Assembly: GCA_030248135.1 (NCBI GenBank)
Contig: JASANC010000443.1
Coordinates: 1-64,000, forward strand
Origin: Theristus sp. LFF4_11
Taxonomy: Eukaryota; Nematoda; Chromadorea; Monhysterida; Xyalidae
Length of the DNA stretch: 64,000 nucleotides
Reading direction: 5' to 3'
Below are positions 48,229 through 61,500 of this stretch, in pieces (the first letter of the stretch is position 1; every line of letters starts with the position of its first letter). The notes under the pieces are model-generated. The model did no database searches and was not told where the DNA came from. It worked only from the letters and a program-made list of their open reading frames with translations. Position numbers and translations under genes: made by a program.

Positions 48229-49572
48229 ATGGCGAACCCAAATCACTGCTTGTTGTGGATTTATTTCCTGTTCGCCGCTCTTATCGTGCGCACTGGTCGC
48301 GCTGCGATTGACGAGGCGTCTGAGGAAGACCCACCGCCGTGGTTTGAAAGCGAATCATTGTCTGAATCGGACAAAACAATCAGTAGGATTTTGCAGTTTT
48401 TTTGGGTTTGATTGCACTAGAGTTCAAAAAACTGAAGCTATATCCTAACAATAATCAATTGCAGCAACCGACCTGTTTGCGGTGTTACCACAGGAGCTTG
48501 CGGGAACATGTGTACCATCAAGAATGTCGCACCGCGAAATCTGTTACCCATCGTACGAACAGTTGGACACGAGCTGCGCCAACTGGCTGAATGCCGTTCG
48601 TCCACCGCACATTCCATTTGCAAGGTACTTTGTTTCCGACTTGTCTGTCCGCTCCGGAGAGTCGAGCTTCGCCGAGGGGGGGGGGTGCATTGGCACTGAG
48701 TGACAGAACAACAATGGGTGCTCTAGTTGACGGCGTTTTGTACGCTTTTCTGGGTTAGCTTTGGCTGAAAACATCGCCTTTGTTCGTTCGCTCGTTCGGA
48801 GTTTCTAAATCGTTCATCTGTTCATTTACAAATCGAAACAAACTCTCATTCGTTGATACTTCCAGCCAAGACTACAATGCGCACGTGAATCTTGCGAACC
48901 TTGCGTACGACATGGTCTCGTACACGTGCATGGCCGGCTATCACTTCATGGACGAGGCGACGTCGCTGTTCTGTTCAAACTCCACCTGGGTGTACACGCA
49001 ACCGCGATGCGTGCCAGATGGTCAGTGAATATATCAGTTCAGTTTGACGTCCACATGAGACATGAGATTAGTGTTGCACCAGTTCTGCGAATCGTGAACC
49101 TTTTATTCAGTGGAAGTCGCATGCAACAACCAAAAAGTTTGCTGTATTTTTACGTTTTTTTGCAGATCCATGTGCCGGCACACCATGCAGTCACGCATGC
49201 GAGCGACACGGCGACGAAGTGCACTGTGTCTGTCCGCAGTACATGCAGCTGAGCGACGACGGTGTCACATGCTTAGGCTGGTGTCACCACTGCTCGAGCA
49301 TCTTTTGCTGTTCATGTTCATCCGTGTTTTTTAACGTTTTTTTCAGACGTTATTTGCGACGACTTGCGTCGATGCGTGTGCAGTGAGGGGCAAAACTGGC
49401 TGAAGTGCATGTGCCCGCCGGACAATCAGAAATGCATCGGTGAAGTACAACAATATATTCGTTGTTGTTGTCCCAGTTCGCTGTTCAATATTTCTCATTC
49501 TTCGCTTCTCCCTGGCTGCCATTACAGCCATAGGATGCGAACCGAACTACAAACGGCAAGACTGCTTTCATG
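48229..49572 (+). other. N-terminal exons of the Ig/FN3 gene: signal peptide, sushi-like, EGF-like
   Basis: Exons: 48,229-48,382 (signal peptide, acidic segment); 48,465-48,624 and 48,866-49,020 (sushi/CCP-like, with MVSYTCMAGYHF then SNSTWVYTQPRC); 49,166-49,276 (EGF-like, DPCAGTPCSHACERHGDEVH then CVCP); 49,347-49,439 (second Cys-rich unit, DDLRRCVCSEGQ); 49,528-49,572 (15-residue microexon with two Cys). The junction after the EGF exon fits phase only with a GC donor at 49,277 or an unseen alternative; all other joins are GT-AG in phase 1 or 2. Confidence 0.65.
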
Positions 49573-52500
49573 GTCATCATTCCTTTTCAGTGTCCGTCGG
49601 TACTCCGAGCATCGCGGACGAGTCAAAGACGATCCGAGTGAAACCGGGCGACCGTGTGCAGTTGCCGTGTTCTGCCACCGGCTATCCGCTGCCCGTGGTC
49701 ACGTGGTACGAGAACGACAAAACGCCGCTGAACCAGACGTGGCCCAGTCATCACTCGCACAGCACCGCCGTGCGCTCGAAGACGCTCGAGGCGACGTTCT
49801 TCCGGAACATTCGACTGACGTGCAGTGCGGACAACGGACACGGCGTCGTGCAGATCGTCTATAATGTTATAGTGGAAGGTCAGTCAGCTACAGTGGCGCT
49901 CTCGTATTTTGTGCGTTTTGTTTACCGAACAACTGTGATCCGTGAGCGGGACGCAAACATTTGAAATGAGAATGAAGCATAATTCGCAGTCGAACACAAT
50001 CGAGTCAGTCTTATTCTCAATCATAACTTGTTCTAAATATTGCAGGAACCACGATGAACATGGCATAAAATTTCTGTGACAAATTCAAAATATGGTCTCT
50101 TTTTAGGTCCCGGATCGGCGCCAAAAGTGATCTTGCGCAAAACAACTAGTCACAACGCGTCTATCCATTGGAGTGCACCAGCAATACTGAATCGACCGTT
50201 GAAGGTGATTCGAATTTGTCATAGACCGCAAGATTTCAACGAAACGCAACACTGCCGAGTCATACGTGGCGTAATCGTGCATGTTTATCATCGTTGTTCA
50301 TGAACTTGCAAAACTTCATTTTTTATTTGCGTATAGGGCTACTTCTTTTTCTACACACGAAATCGACGCTTGTCAACTGAGAAATGGACCAAAATCGAGC
50401 TCACTGCAGATAAGACGCAGGTTGAACTGGAGAATCTACAGGCTAATCGCCGTTATTATTTTCAAATAGCTGCATTCGACGAACTCGGTGTTGGACCAAT
50501 GTCGAAGATAGAAAAATTCAACACGAAAGATGAAGGTTGATCAGTCCTTTTTGACAGTAATTTTTGTTGTTGCCTCTGACCAAGTTCAATGATGCTGATA
50601 TTTTTCTGCTACACGTTCAATATAAATAACCCCAACCAATTGTGATCACAACACAATATTCCAGTCAAAGTCGGTCCACCAGTGGTGAAAATCCTGTCAG
50701 CGGCGGTGATCGAAGCGGTACCACTTTCCGACGTCAATTTGACTTGTGTACTCGATTTGGACAAGATGAATGGCGATAGTGGCCCCGACGACGTGCTGTT
50801 CCAGTGGTTCGAGGGCGACGAGCTGTTGGTTGAACGGACCAGCAAATGGTCGCACGTCACCGTGAAAGCGGTCACTGAGGACGTTCAATTGAAATGCGTT
50901 GGTGCAAATGAACATGGCGAATCCAAGCAGTCAGTGTCAATATTGGTCACAGGTTTGGCAATTCAATTTGTGTGTCAATGAACTTCAAGAAGTGTATTGA
51001 GCATGACCCATCGAACTGACAACAGCATAATTGAGCATTTACAGGACCCGGCTCACCACCGCGCGCCGTTAGCACAGCGCTGGACAATGGTGTCGACGTG
51101 ACCGTTTCATGGGTGCCACCAAGAATCACGAATGGCGATATCAAAGTACGTTGAACAGCGCAGTGGCAGTACGCACAGTAGGACAAACCAAAACTTCATG
51201 TCACCTCCAGTCAAAAAAAATAGATAAAAGCAGCTTGAAAAATTGGTTACGATGCATGCAGTGCTGGTCATTTCCGAAGTAATAAACGTGCCGCATGTCC
51301 ATTTTTATCAGGAGTACCGCGTGTACTACACGACGGACGCGCGACTGCCGTTGGCGTCATGGCAGATGGCCAGCACTGAAGGCGAACAGCTGGTGATCGC
51401 CGGTCTCGCCAACAACAGCACCTATTACATCCGTGTCGTCGCCGTGAACGACCGAGGGCCAGGCGTACCGTCGCAACCGATCGACATCACCACAGAGTTT
51501 GCGTGTCCGTATACATTGAATTTGGATTGTTTTTTTTTAATTTCAGGTGCCAGGTGTTTTGGTTTATCGCACGTTCACTTGATGGCTTGAATGTGCGTTC
51601 CCTTCCCCACCTATCAAACTTATTGGCATCTCCGCTAGTCCAATATCCGACAATTATCAAACCGCTTTCCAAATTTCATTCAGTCAGCGACCCTGTGGTG
51701 ACGTTTCCGGACATCGCCGACAACGTGACCTTCATCGAGCACACGCCCGACTCTGGTCGTCTCGTGGTCACGTGCGAAGCGAGCGGCCATCCGCCGCCAG
51801 ACTCGGTTCGATTCGTGTTCCACAGTGTGCATCCAGAAGTCGAAGACAGCTCGTCGTCGTACGATCTGGCCGATCCGCGCGATCGCTCTAACGTCAGACG
51901 GAAAGCTTTAGTGATACAGGTTAGAAGGCAGAGGAAGCTTCAACCCGACCCCCATGTAAGATTTTCAAAATCCAGCACGGTCGGTTCCGGCCAGCAATGA
52001 ATGAATCATTAAAACCCATATTTTAGAATCCTCGTATCGGCGGCATCATCGCGTGCATCGCAGTTAACGCGGCCAATTTGACCGAAAAGTCGATCGAGCT
52101 CCGCATGACCGGACCGGGCTCTGCGCCGCGCGATGTCAGTGTACAAGCTGCCGGACAACACTTGCTTGTCGAGTGGGCGCCTCCGGAGATTACAAACGGA
52201 CCATTGACGGTTGGTTTCAAAACGAAACAATCCACTGTTGTGAATTCTGATGTTTTGGGCGATTTTAAGTGACTAAAATTTTGCGGCAATTTTGATTCTG
52301 AAGATCAATCATTTTTACAGGGCTACGAAGTGCTTTACACAACTGACCCAACAAGTGATGACTGGCAATCGATCAGCATTTCCGACGGCTTGGCAACCAG
52401 CCATGTCATTCATGATCTGCTGCCAGTGCAGCAATATCACGTGAAGATTGCAGCCACAAACAAAGAAGGCCAAGGCGTTTTTAGTGACACCCTGTCGGCG

Positions 52501-55500
52501 ACCACAAACTACGCCGGTAATTAGTTGTCACTGGTCAGAATGAACAATTTGGATGATTTGGAAAATACGCAATTTGCGTAAATCTGTTCTGTCAAAAATA
52601 AAAACAAAAACAAACTTATTGTGGCTCCAAAGTCACGTGGTCGAGCGTGATTAATGCATGGGTTTGCATGTTGCATGAATGACGCTTCTTTTGCATGCGT
52701 TCATTTTGAGTTTCAGCTGCTGCACCACAAATCACACTGCAAGTGCACTTGAACACCAATGATTCGTGGTTTTCAATGAGTGGCGACGGTCCAGATGACA
52801 CAGCAGCTGATTTGGCGATACCACCCGGTGCAACGGTGACCGTTAGTTGTGAACTCTCGGCATATCCGCTTCCTGAAGCTTGGCAATCCGAGATTGATAG
52901 CAACGCGACGTACAGCAAAAAAGAGACATCCTGGATTGCGCCAGTTGATGACATTTCGCACACTTGCACAGCGGTAAATGAACATGGAATGCAGACGAAG
53001 ACTGTGAAACTGAGCTTGACAGGTTGGTCACCATGCAGTGGTAATATTTTTATTGCAAATGAACCAAATGAATTCCAGGCAGGGCTTGATAGGTTATTTT
53101 TCCATAGGACCCGGTATTGCGCCAAGTGGACTGCGTTTGGAGAAATTGCACGGCGATAACCGAATAACTGTGACATGGGACCCGATGGATCTTGAATACG
53201 TCAACGAAATGGGTATCACGGTAAAACCGGTTTCATCAAAATTAGACAAAACGCCAGATTAAAAGCATAACCAATCACACCAATAATAATCCAGCATTAC
53301 GTTGTTTACGTCACTGCGAACGCGTCGTCAGACCCGTTGGAAAGTTGGGAGACCTACAGGGTACCGATTGACGAACAAAGTCTTACAAGCAATCCACAAC
53401 CGGCCGGCGAAACAGTGCACGTTCGCGTCGCCTTTCACAACGAACGTGGCGATGGCTTAGCCTCGGTACCGATACAACTGACTACCGGCACTGGCGGTGA
53501 GCCCAATAAATTCCAATGTTCGGTGTAGTGGTAAATGGACGATGAACCTGAGCGTCGCGTTGATGAATGCCCTCGCCACGATAGGGGGTCAGGACACCTT
53601 TAAGCCGTTGACAACGGAAAATTCAGTGACAATCCCTATCGCTATTGTCGCAGCACATTTATTGTCCATTAATAAATGTACAGTAACAGTAGTTTCAAGC
53701 ACAAATGATTTGCTTGCAGTGCCCGACGATGCGCCAGACATTACAGCAGTCACCGTTAGCAACGACAATTTACTGACAGTAGAATGGGAACCGATCGATG
53801 GTGATCCGGAGCCAATAAGGGTATCAAGTGTATAAACAGTCTGGTTTTTACAATCCAACCGACCAGACGCAATCCGGGAAAGATTTTTAGTATTACACCG
53901 TATACTACACGACCGATAACACGACCGATACTGAAAAATGGAATCGAACATTGGTGCCAACCGAAGACACGCTTGTGCATAGCGTTAACATCAAGGGCTT
54001 GATTCCGTCAACAACGTACCACATTGCACTGACGGCATCCAATAGGAACGGTGAAGGACCACGCTCCACGGTCACAACGGTGCACACTAACCGTGGACGT
54101 TAGCGGTTTTGGTTTTTCGTTTGAATTTTTTGTATTTTTTTCATTTTCAAAATGTTCTGGTCTAGTTTGGCGTGCGGCAAGAACCTAATCGTCGTGGAAA
54201 TGGTCCGGCATATTTGTGTTGACTTCAGACCAACAACCAGAAGTAGACATGGCTGCTGCAGTTGAAGTTGAGCCGGGCACTACAGACTACAATATTCGCT
54301 GTATCGCCACTGGCATACCCATTCCGGAAATTGAATGGGATCTGTCACATTCTCGATGGCGTTCTCCAGATGACACAAACTCAACAATTCTCACGCACAA
54401 TGAAACTACAGTCGAGGCTGTCTTAACGGTCTGTTTCATCGTGTTAGTAGAAGCTAGTTTTTTTGCAAATCGCAGCTTTCATGTGTTTATTTCTGTTCAT
54501 TTTCTTGAGTTTGATGCGTGGTTTGGCACAAGAAAACTAATGACCGTTGTTTCTCAGATCATCGCCGCCATCGTTGAGTCGGGTGCCGTGACGTGCATCG
54601 CGAAGAACAGTGCTGGTGACGCTCATGCCTCTGCAAACATTCAAGTGACCGCTCCAGGTAGCCCACCGGCGGCGTTCTCCGCGACGACCGTGGAAAATAC
54701 AATCGTCTTAAGTTGGCTACCTCCGGCAATAACGAATGGCAATTTCACGGTTGAGAATTTCTTCTGTTGCACAAAAGCAAAGTCAGAATTTGAAGTGTAT
54801 TTCAATTTGCAGGCATATGAAGTTTACTACAAACCGACGGAGAGTCTTCCTGGCGCTTATGTACCATGGTCGATACATTTGGTGCCCAGTACCAAGGTGA
54901 CAGAGCTGATCATTGACAATCTGCCGGAATTGACCACGTACAACGTCCGCATGCGAGCGATAAATAACGAACACGGTGGCCTGATGTCTCAAGTGAAGAC
55001 GGTCACAACCGGATTGAAAAGTTTGCAAGTTTTATCTTTCCACATTGCGCAACGTGTGTGACATAATATCGTTAATTTGTGAATTTAAAGAACGAGTGCC
55101 GACTATTGTGGCAATGGAGCCTGACGATGAACCGATTGCCGTCGAACCACTTGAATCGGTCGAAATTAATTGTACTGTGGAATCATATCCCATCGCGACC
55201 GTATATTGGACAGTGAACGGCTTCACACCGCCACCAACTGCAGAAACAATTCAAAATACAATAGACGCAACCATCATGCTGAGCACACTTCGTTTGTCAC
55301 GTATGCGCGAAGACACCTTGGTTACATGTCAAGCTGAAAACTCGGTGGGCAAGTCAAATGCCACCGAAAAACAAATTGAAATTCAGGGTTTGTTTGTGGA
55401 CAATATCTTCTCATTTCAATGCACATAACGTGCACATAAGTTCCAACAATTACCAGCTTATTGCCGATCGCTATTTAGGCCCAGGGACCGCGCCACAGTA

Positions 55501-58500
55501 CCTGAACGTTGCACCTCGACCTGATCTTGAAGCAGAGGTTTCTTGGCAACCTCCAGATATTTCAAATGGACACATAACGGTGCGCGATTTGTATGTAAAC
55601 AGTTTGCCGAAGATATTTTAGACAAAATAATTCTTGCAGAACTATGAAGTTGCATATGTTCTGACAGCACCGAACATTACCAGTGAGAAAATAAAGCCAC
55701 GAAAAACCGATTGGGCACATTTGCTGGAGCAAGACACATCTGTCATCGTCCAATCACTGCAACCAGACGCCGTTTATCAGTTTAAAGTCAGAGCAAAAAC
55801 TGATCGCGGTTTCGGTCCCTGGTCAACGATACAGACGCTGAATACCGGATCTGGAAGTTGGTTGATTTGCAACAAAAATCATGAAAAATACGGTTCAAAG
55901 TTTGTCGTTTTTCAGTGCCTAACGACGCACCGAAGCATGTGCACTTTGATCTGGACCCAGTTTTCAACAACGCCACAGTACATTGGCTAACTGTGTCTGA
56001 ATCGAATAGAGATATTTTGGTAAGAAAAATAATGCAGGGATTTTGCAACAGACACGGTTCATTGTCTGGGTAGTTTTGGATGTAAGCAATTCAAGAAAGT
56101 CGTAAATGGTGGTTATTCTTTTACAGCACTACATCCTTTATTACACAACGGATGAAAGTCGTCCAATCGAAGAATGGCAGCATCTTCATATCGATCCATC
56201 AGCTAAAAGTTACACATTCGCGACAGACGCACTGGAACCATCAACGGATTACATAGTAAAAATGGCAATTGAAAATAAACGTGGCAAAGGCCCAATGTCT
56301 GAGCCAGCTCATCTTCACACACATCCCACTGGTGAGCCATTAGTTGATTAGTGTAATCGTAATGATGCTTAATGGCCGTTCTTTCAGGAATTCATTTAGG
56401 ATTTCAGCCAGCGCCCCAATTTTCAACCCGCCATCAGCTGAGACAGACGAGACAACAGTCAGTGGCGATCAAATTGTGCGTTTGAACTGTCACGTCAGCG
56501 CTCATCCGCCGCTGTCCTCTTATATCGGGTGGCAACTGGACCCGATGCCAACAAAAATAATCGAAGGTCCAGTGGTGTCTTCCTCATCATCGGATGCTTC
56601 TGACCAGCGTTCGTCCATTGTTATTAGCGGACTGAACACGCGCACTGAAGTAACATGTGTTGCGGAGAACTCGATCGGCGCCACCGTCAGCAAGCCCCTG
56701 GTGATTGAAGTCGTCGGACCGACAAGCAGTCCAACAGACATCAGCGTGCTGTTCAGCGTTCTTCGCGACAGTTTCGACGGAACCACTTCAATAAATTGGT
56801 CAAAGCCGAAGTTCACGAATGGAGATATAGAAGTGAGTGCAATTGACTTCATTCTACAGGTGTCGCAAGCGTTTTTTACTGATAAAGAACAACTGATAAC
56901 TGAAATGACACGTTCTGCTGCACCATGGTACAGCACTATATCGTCAGTTACACCGTTGACGGCAATGGTGAACATGAGTGGGTCCAAGTGACTACGAGAG
57001 GTAACGAAACGAGCATAACGTTGCCATTGGAAGGTCAAACCAACTATCGCATTCGCGTACAAGCAGTTGGCAACGGAGTTACCGGTCCACCAGGAGTTCT
57101 CGACGTGACCACTCCAATTGAACGTCAGTTTTTTTATATTTTGTGACGAATGAAATAGACGAGCAGACACCACAACCTTTATGTGGTCTTTCATTCAGGT
57201 CAAGCAGTATCTATTGACGCGATGTTGCCTGACTACGCAAAAGTTATGTCCGTAAATCCGGGAGCAAAATTGGAAATCACCTGCATCGCATCTGGCTTTC
57301 CACTACCCAAAATCATTTGGGATGTTGATTCGGTAAATTACAGTAGTAATCATTCTATTTTCATACCACTGCTTCGATTCCGCAAATGAAATTATACTGT
57401 AGTAGTTTCAACAATTAATTTTAGGTCATGCCGAACGCGATACACGTTGGCGATAGTGAGCATTTGAGTGACAGAAGTGTTCAATCAGTTGTAACTTTAG
57501 ACGGTATTGTGGCCACTGGCAACGTTGTGTGCACTGCAGTCGGAATTGAAAATGACAATGACACAAAATCACTTGACGTGCGAGTGATGGGTGAGAACAC
57601 ATCAAAACCAAATTTAATAACGGAACGTCAAATATTATGTGGCTGTGCATATATGGTTTTTACAGGTCCCGGCACGACACCCGAAAATGTCACTGCTACT
57701 TTTGACAATGCCAACAATCTCGTGGTTGACTGGCAGCCGCCAGCAGTGACAAACGGAAATATCACGGTTGGTTGAGTGAGCACTCATACTTCTTGATAAT
57801 CAAGGCACTTGAGTCACTCACAACTGTCTGATAAGCAAAGTTGGAGTTAATTATTTTCAGTCTTATGTCATTTATTTCACCTCACAACCGGAGGTGGACA
57901 CCAGCCAATGGATCTCCACTGGGTCGCAAGAACCGAATTTCCTTTATATGAACTTATACAATCAAATTGAGCGCAATGCGCCGTACACGATAAGTGTACA
58001 GGCAGTGACCGACGACGGAATGGGTCCACTATCAGAGCCGATCACCGTATTCGCTGGCGTTGGATGTACGTCTTGTACACAGTTAGAACTTTTTTGTTGC
58101 AAATTCGAAAAGCCATTTCGGTTTTGTTCTAGTGCCGACATCGACAGTTGAAGATGTTGATTGGAACGTTCACTGGAATAACACAATCGACGTCAGCTGG
58201 ATTGACACCAACAGTGAGGAGGACAATGTTACGGTACGTTATTTATTTTGTGGTTTTTGTCGTTTCCGTGTTCGTGTCGATACCGTTTGGACTCGACAGC
58301 TAAATGATGCAGGGCTACGTACTTCACTTTTCCACCGAACACGATTTGCCAACGGAACAATGGAACACGCATAACATAAACGAGGAGCAACCGATCAGAC
58401 TACCACATGAATTGTTGGAAGAAAATCAACAGTATTTTGTTTACGTCACTGCCCGCAATACAAACGGCGAAGGTCCATCATCCGAAACGCAAATTATTAG

Positions 58501-61500
58501 GACGCATAAAAAAGGCACGTTTCAGGGTTTGCTTGCCAAATCTTAAGTGTGTTCACTAGACTGAATAACCAGTTTGATTTTCTTTTAATTTTGATTGTGC
58601 GTCATTGCATTGTGGTTTGTGCAAGAGGACATGTTTTTACACGTTTAGCTCGCAAGCCAATCATAACAATTCTTCCATCAACTGACAACAACACGCTCGA
58701 AATTAAGCCAGTAGCTGGTCGTTCACTGATACTGGACTGCTATGCCAATGCAACGCCCCCGGCGACCAGTGTTCGATGGATAAACACACGAACTGGTGAA
58801 GTTATGGCGGATTATTTCAGCCTGCAACTGTATGATTTAATCATTGATCTTTCAATGACGTGCATTGCTGAAAATATTGCCGGTACCACCAGAAAAACAG
58901 TCGACATTCAAGTCCAAGGTTCGCATCCAAATCACACGTTTTTCTTTCTGAAACTGAACCATTTTTTCAAAAGGCTTTGTTTTTAGGAGCTGGTTCTGCA
59001 CCAACAAATATTACCTTGGTGCAAACTGTGCCGACCGTTGTTACTGTTCAGTGGAACGAACCAGAATTAATAAATGATAAAATAAAAGTAAGTTCCAGCA
59101 AGTAGTGTTTTGGAACTCCAGTCCTGCAGTTCTCCAATTTATTTCAAATGCGTATTTTAGAAATATGCGGTTCTCTACACGCTGGATCCATCAGAACCGA
59201 GATGGGCGTGGCAACGAGTTGAAACTGACGACTCCGAACAGCGTGAAATCACACTTGACGACCTCAATCCGTCAGAGCAGTACACAATCGTTGTTGTGGC
59301 AGAGAACGCCCGCGGAAGCGGTTTGCCGTCTGATCCATTGGAAATAAACACAGAAGAAACAGGTATCCTTGTTAGTGTTAGTATCCTGTTGTATTACACA
59401 ACTAAATTCCGGTCTATTCCAGGAACGATGCCGTCAATCACCATAACACCAAAAACAAACACTGTTGTTGGTTATGGAGGCTCAGTTATGATCACGTGCT
59501 CCGTAACCGCTGGTGAGCCGAGGCCAAAAATAACGTGGGCGATTGACTACAAGACCGAGGAAAGTGATGAGGAAACTGACAACTCTTCGTTGACCAGATT
59601 TAGTGAAACGTTTAATACGCCGTCAACGCTCGACATATTGTTAACTAAACTCACCACTGACACTGAGGTCAGGTGTTTTGCGCAGAACCGGATAGGAAAG
59701 GCGTCAGCAACCACCTACATCATAGTCAATCGCGGTATGCTAAACAGGGTCATTTGAGCTAGCAAGCTTATCAAAATTGAGAGTCAAGTTCGTATCTGTT
59801 GCTCCGATTGTTTCAATTCAGAGCCAACTGCCAAAGTCATCATCCACAGCAGCTGGATTGACGCGCACGAAAAAGAGCTTCACGTTGAATTTTCTAACTC
59901 AGATGATCCATTTGTGAATATCACGGTTTGTTCATTGCAGCTCGTTCTCGTGGAGAATTCAATGTAGCGTCACAAAACGAAGCAAACTTTTATCACTAGA
60001 ACAGAATCATAAAATCGAAATTGCCGCGGACAATGACGAGGACCGTGAATTTGTAAAATGGGTTGAAATAAACGGGCAATCGAGCAAAGATGACACCAAT
60101 AAAACGTTTGTCATCATACCCGTTGATCATCTGCAACCAGATACTCGGTACTTAGTGCGAGTACGCCTCGAAAGCAACGGTTATCATGGCAAGCCATCGT
60201 CTCCAGTGTCTTTAAAAACATGGCCTGCCCGTATGTTGCTTTTCGCAAGTGTTTCAAGCGTTGTGTCTAGCTAAAACTTTAAAAGATCCGCACGTTTCCA
60301 TCTTGTAGCGCAACCGCCACGGATACTCGGTCCTTCTTATCCCACTGTTCGACAAATAACGCTGTCACCAGGAAGCACATTTGTCATCTGGTGTAATGCA
60401 TCTGGTGTTCCGACACCAAAATTCTCTTGGAAGCTGAACGGCGAACAGTGGGAAAGCACCCTGTCAGGCGATGGCTGGTCGCAGATCACTGTCGATGCAC
60501 CAATTAATGGAACAGACATGGTTGTCTGCACCGCCGAAAATGACGTTGGTGCAGACACCAAAAGAATACGCATCCAACTAAATGGTAGTGTGGTTTTTGA
60601 TGAAACCAGCGTTGATGAGGTGTACATTTCATTAACTAGCAAAGTGTTTATTTCCATTCTGCAGGAACACGGCCTCGGATAATTAAAAACAAAACGGAGC
60701 ACACAATTGCGGTGAAGGCCGGCAATAATGTAATCGTTGTATGCAACGCAACAGGCAATCCTTTGCCGAAAATTACTTGGTCACAAGGGGAACCGTCAAA
60801 TTCACCTGTTAACGTCACCACTGAAGAGTCTTCGGGTTACATAGTGTCATATGCCACAGTGAACGTGATAACAAAAAATACCACGCTCACGTGCACATCG
60901 CAGAACGCTTTCGGAAGTACAAAGCACACCACGAACATCGTCGTTCAATATGGTGCGCTCATACATATCTGTGTAACGGCTTGCCTAGTTTTTTGCCAAA
61001 AAGGAGAAGTTAGTTAAAAAATAAAAAAAAATAAAGTCTATTAAATTAAGTCTATACAGTTCATCGAGTTCCAATCAACATCACTGATATCCATGTGGAA
61101 AGTGACAGTGCTCATCTGATTTGGGAATTAGCAGATGAAGAAAACGTCGTACCGACAGTATGTTATGTTGTATATATTTTTTAAATCTGTTATTAACAAT
61201 TTTAATCTGTTATTGACAATTTTATAAGCGTTATAATTTGATTTCTATGCGCGTTTCTAGCACATAATGCTCTCGAGCACAACGGATGCAACATTGCCTT
61301 TGGATGAATGGACTACTATAAAGATAAACCCTTCTGAAACAAATTTCCAACTGTCAAATTTAAGTCCAAACGAACACTACTTTGTCCGACTACAAGCGTT
61401 CAGCCGTGCGGGTGCTGGTCCTATTTCGACTACCGAATTTTGGACGCCACCAGAAGGTCAGTGGACTAATGGACAGTTGACTTTACTGACAAATAAAATT

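Noticed and set aside
52616..53176. 186-codon minus-strand frame
   Set aside because: Antisense to Ig4 and FN4 exons, which have clear domain signatures on the plus strand.
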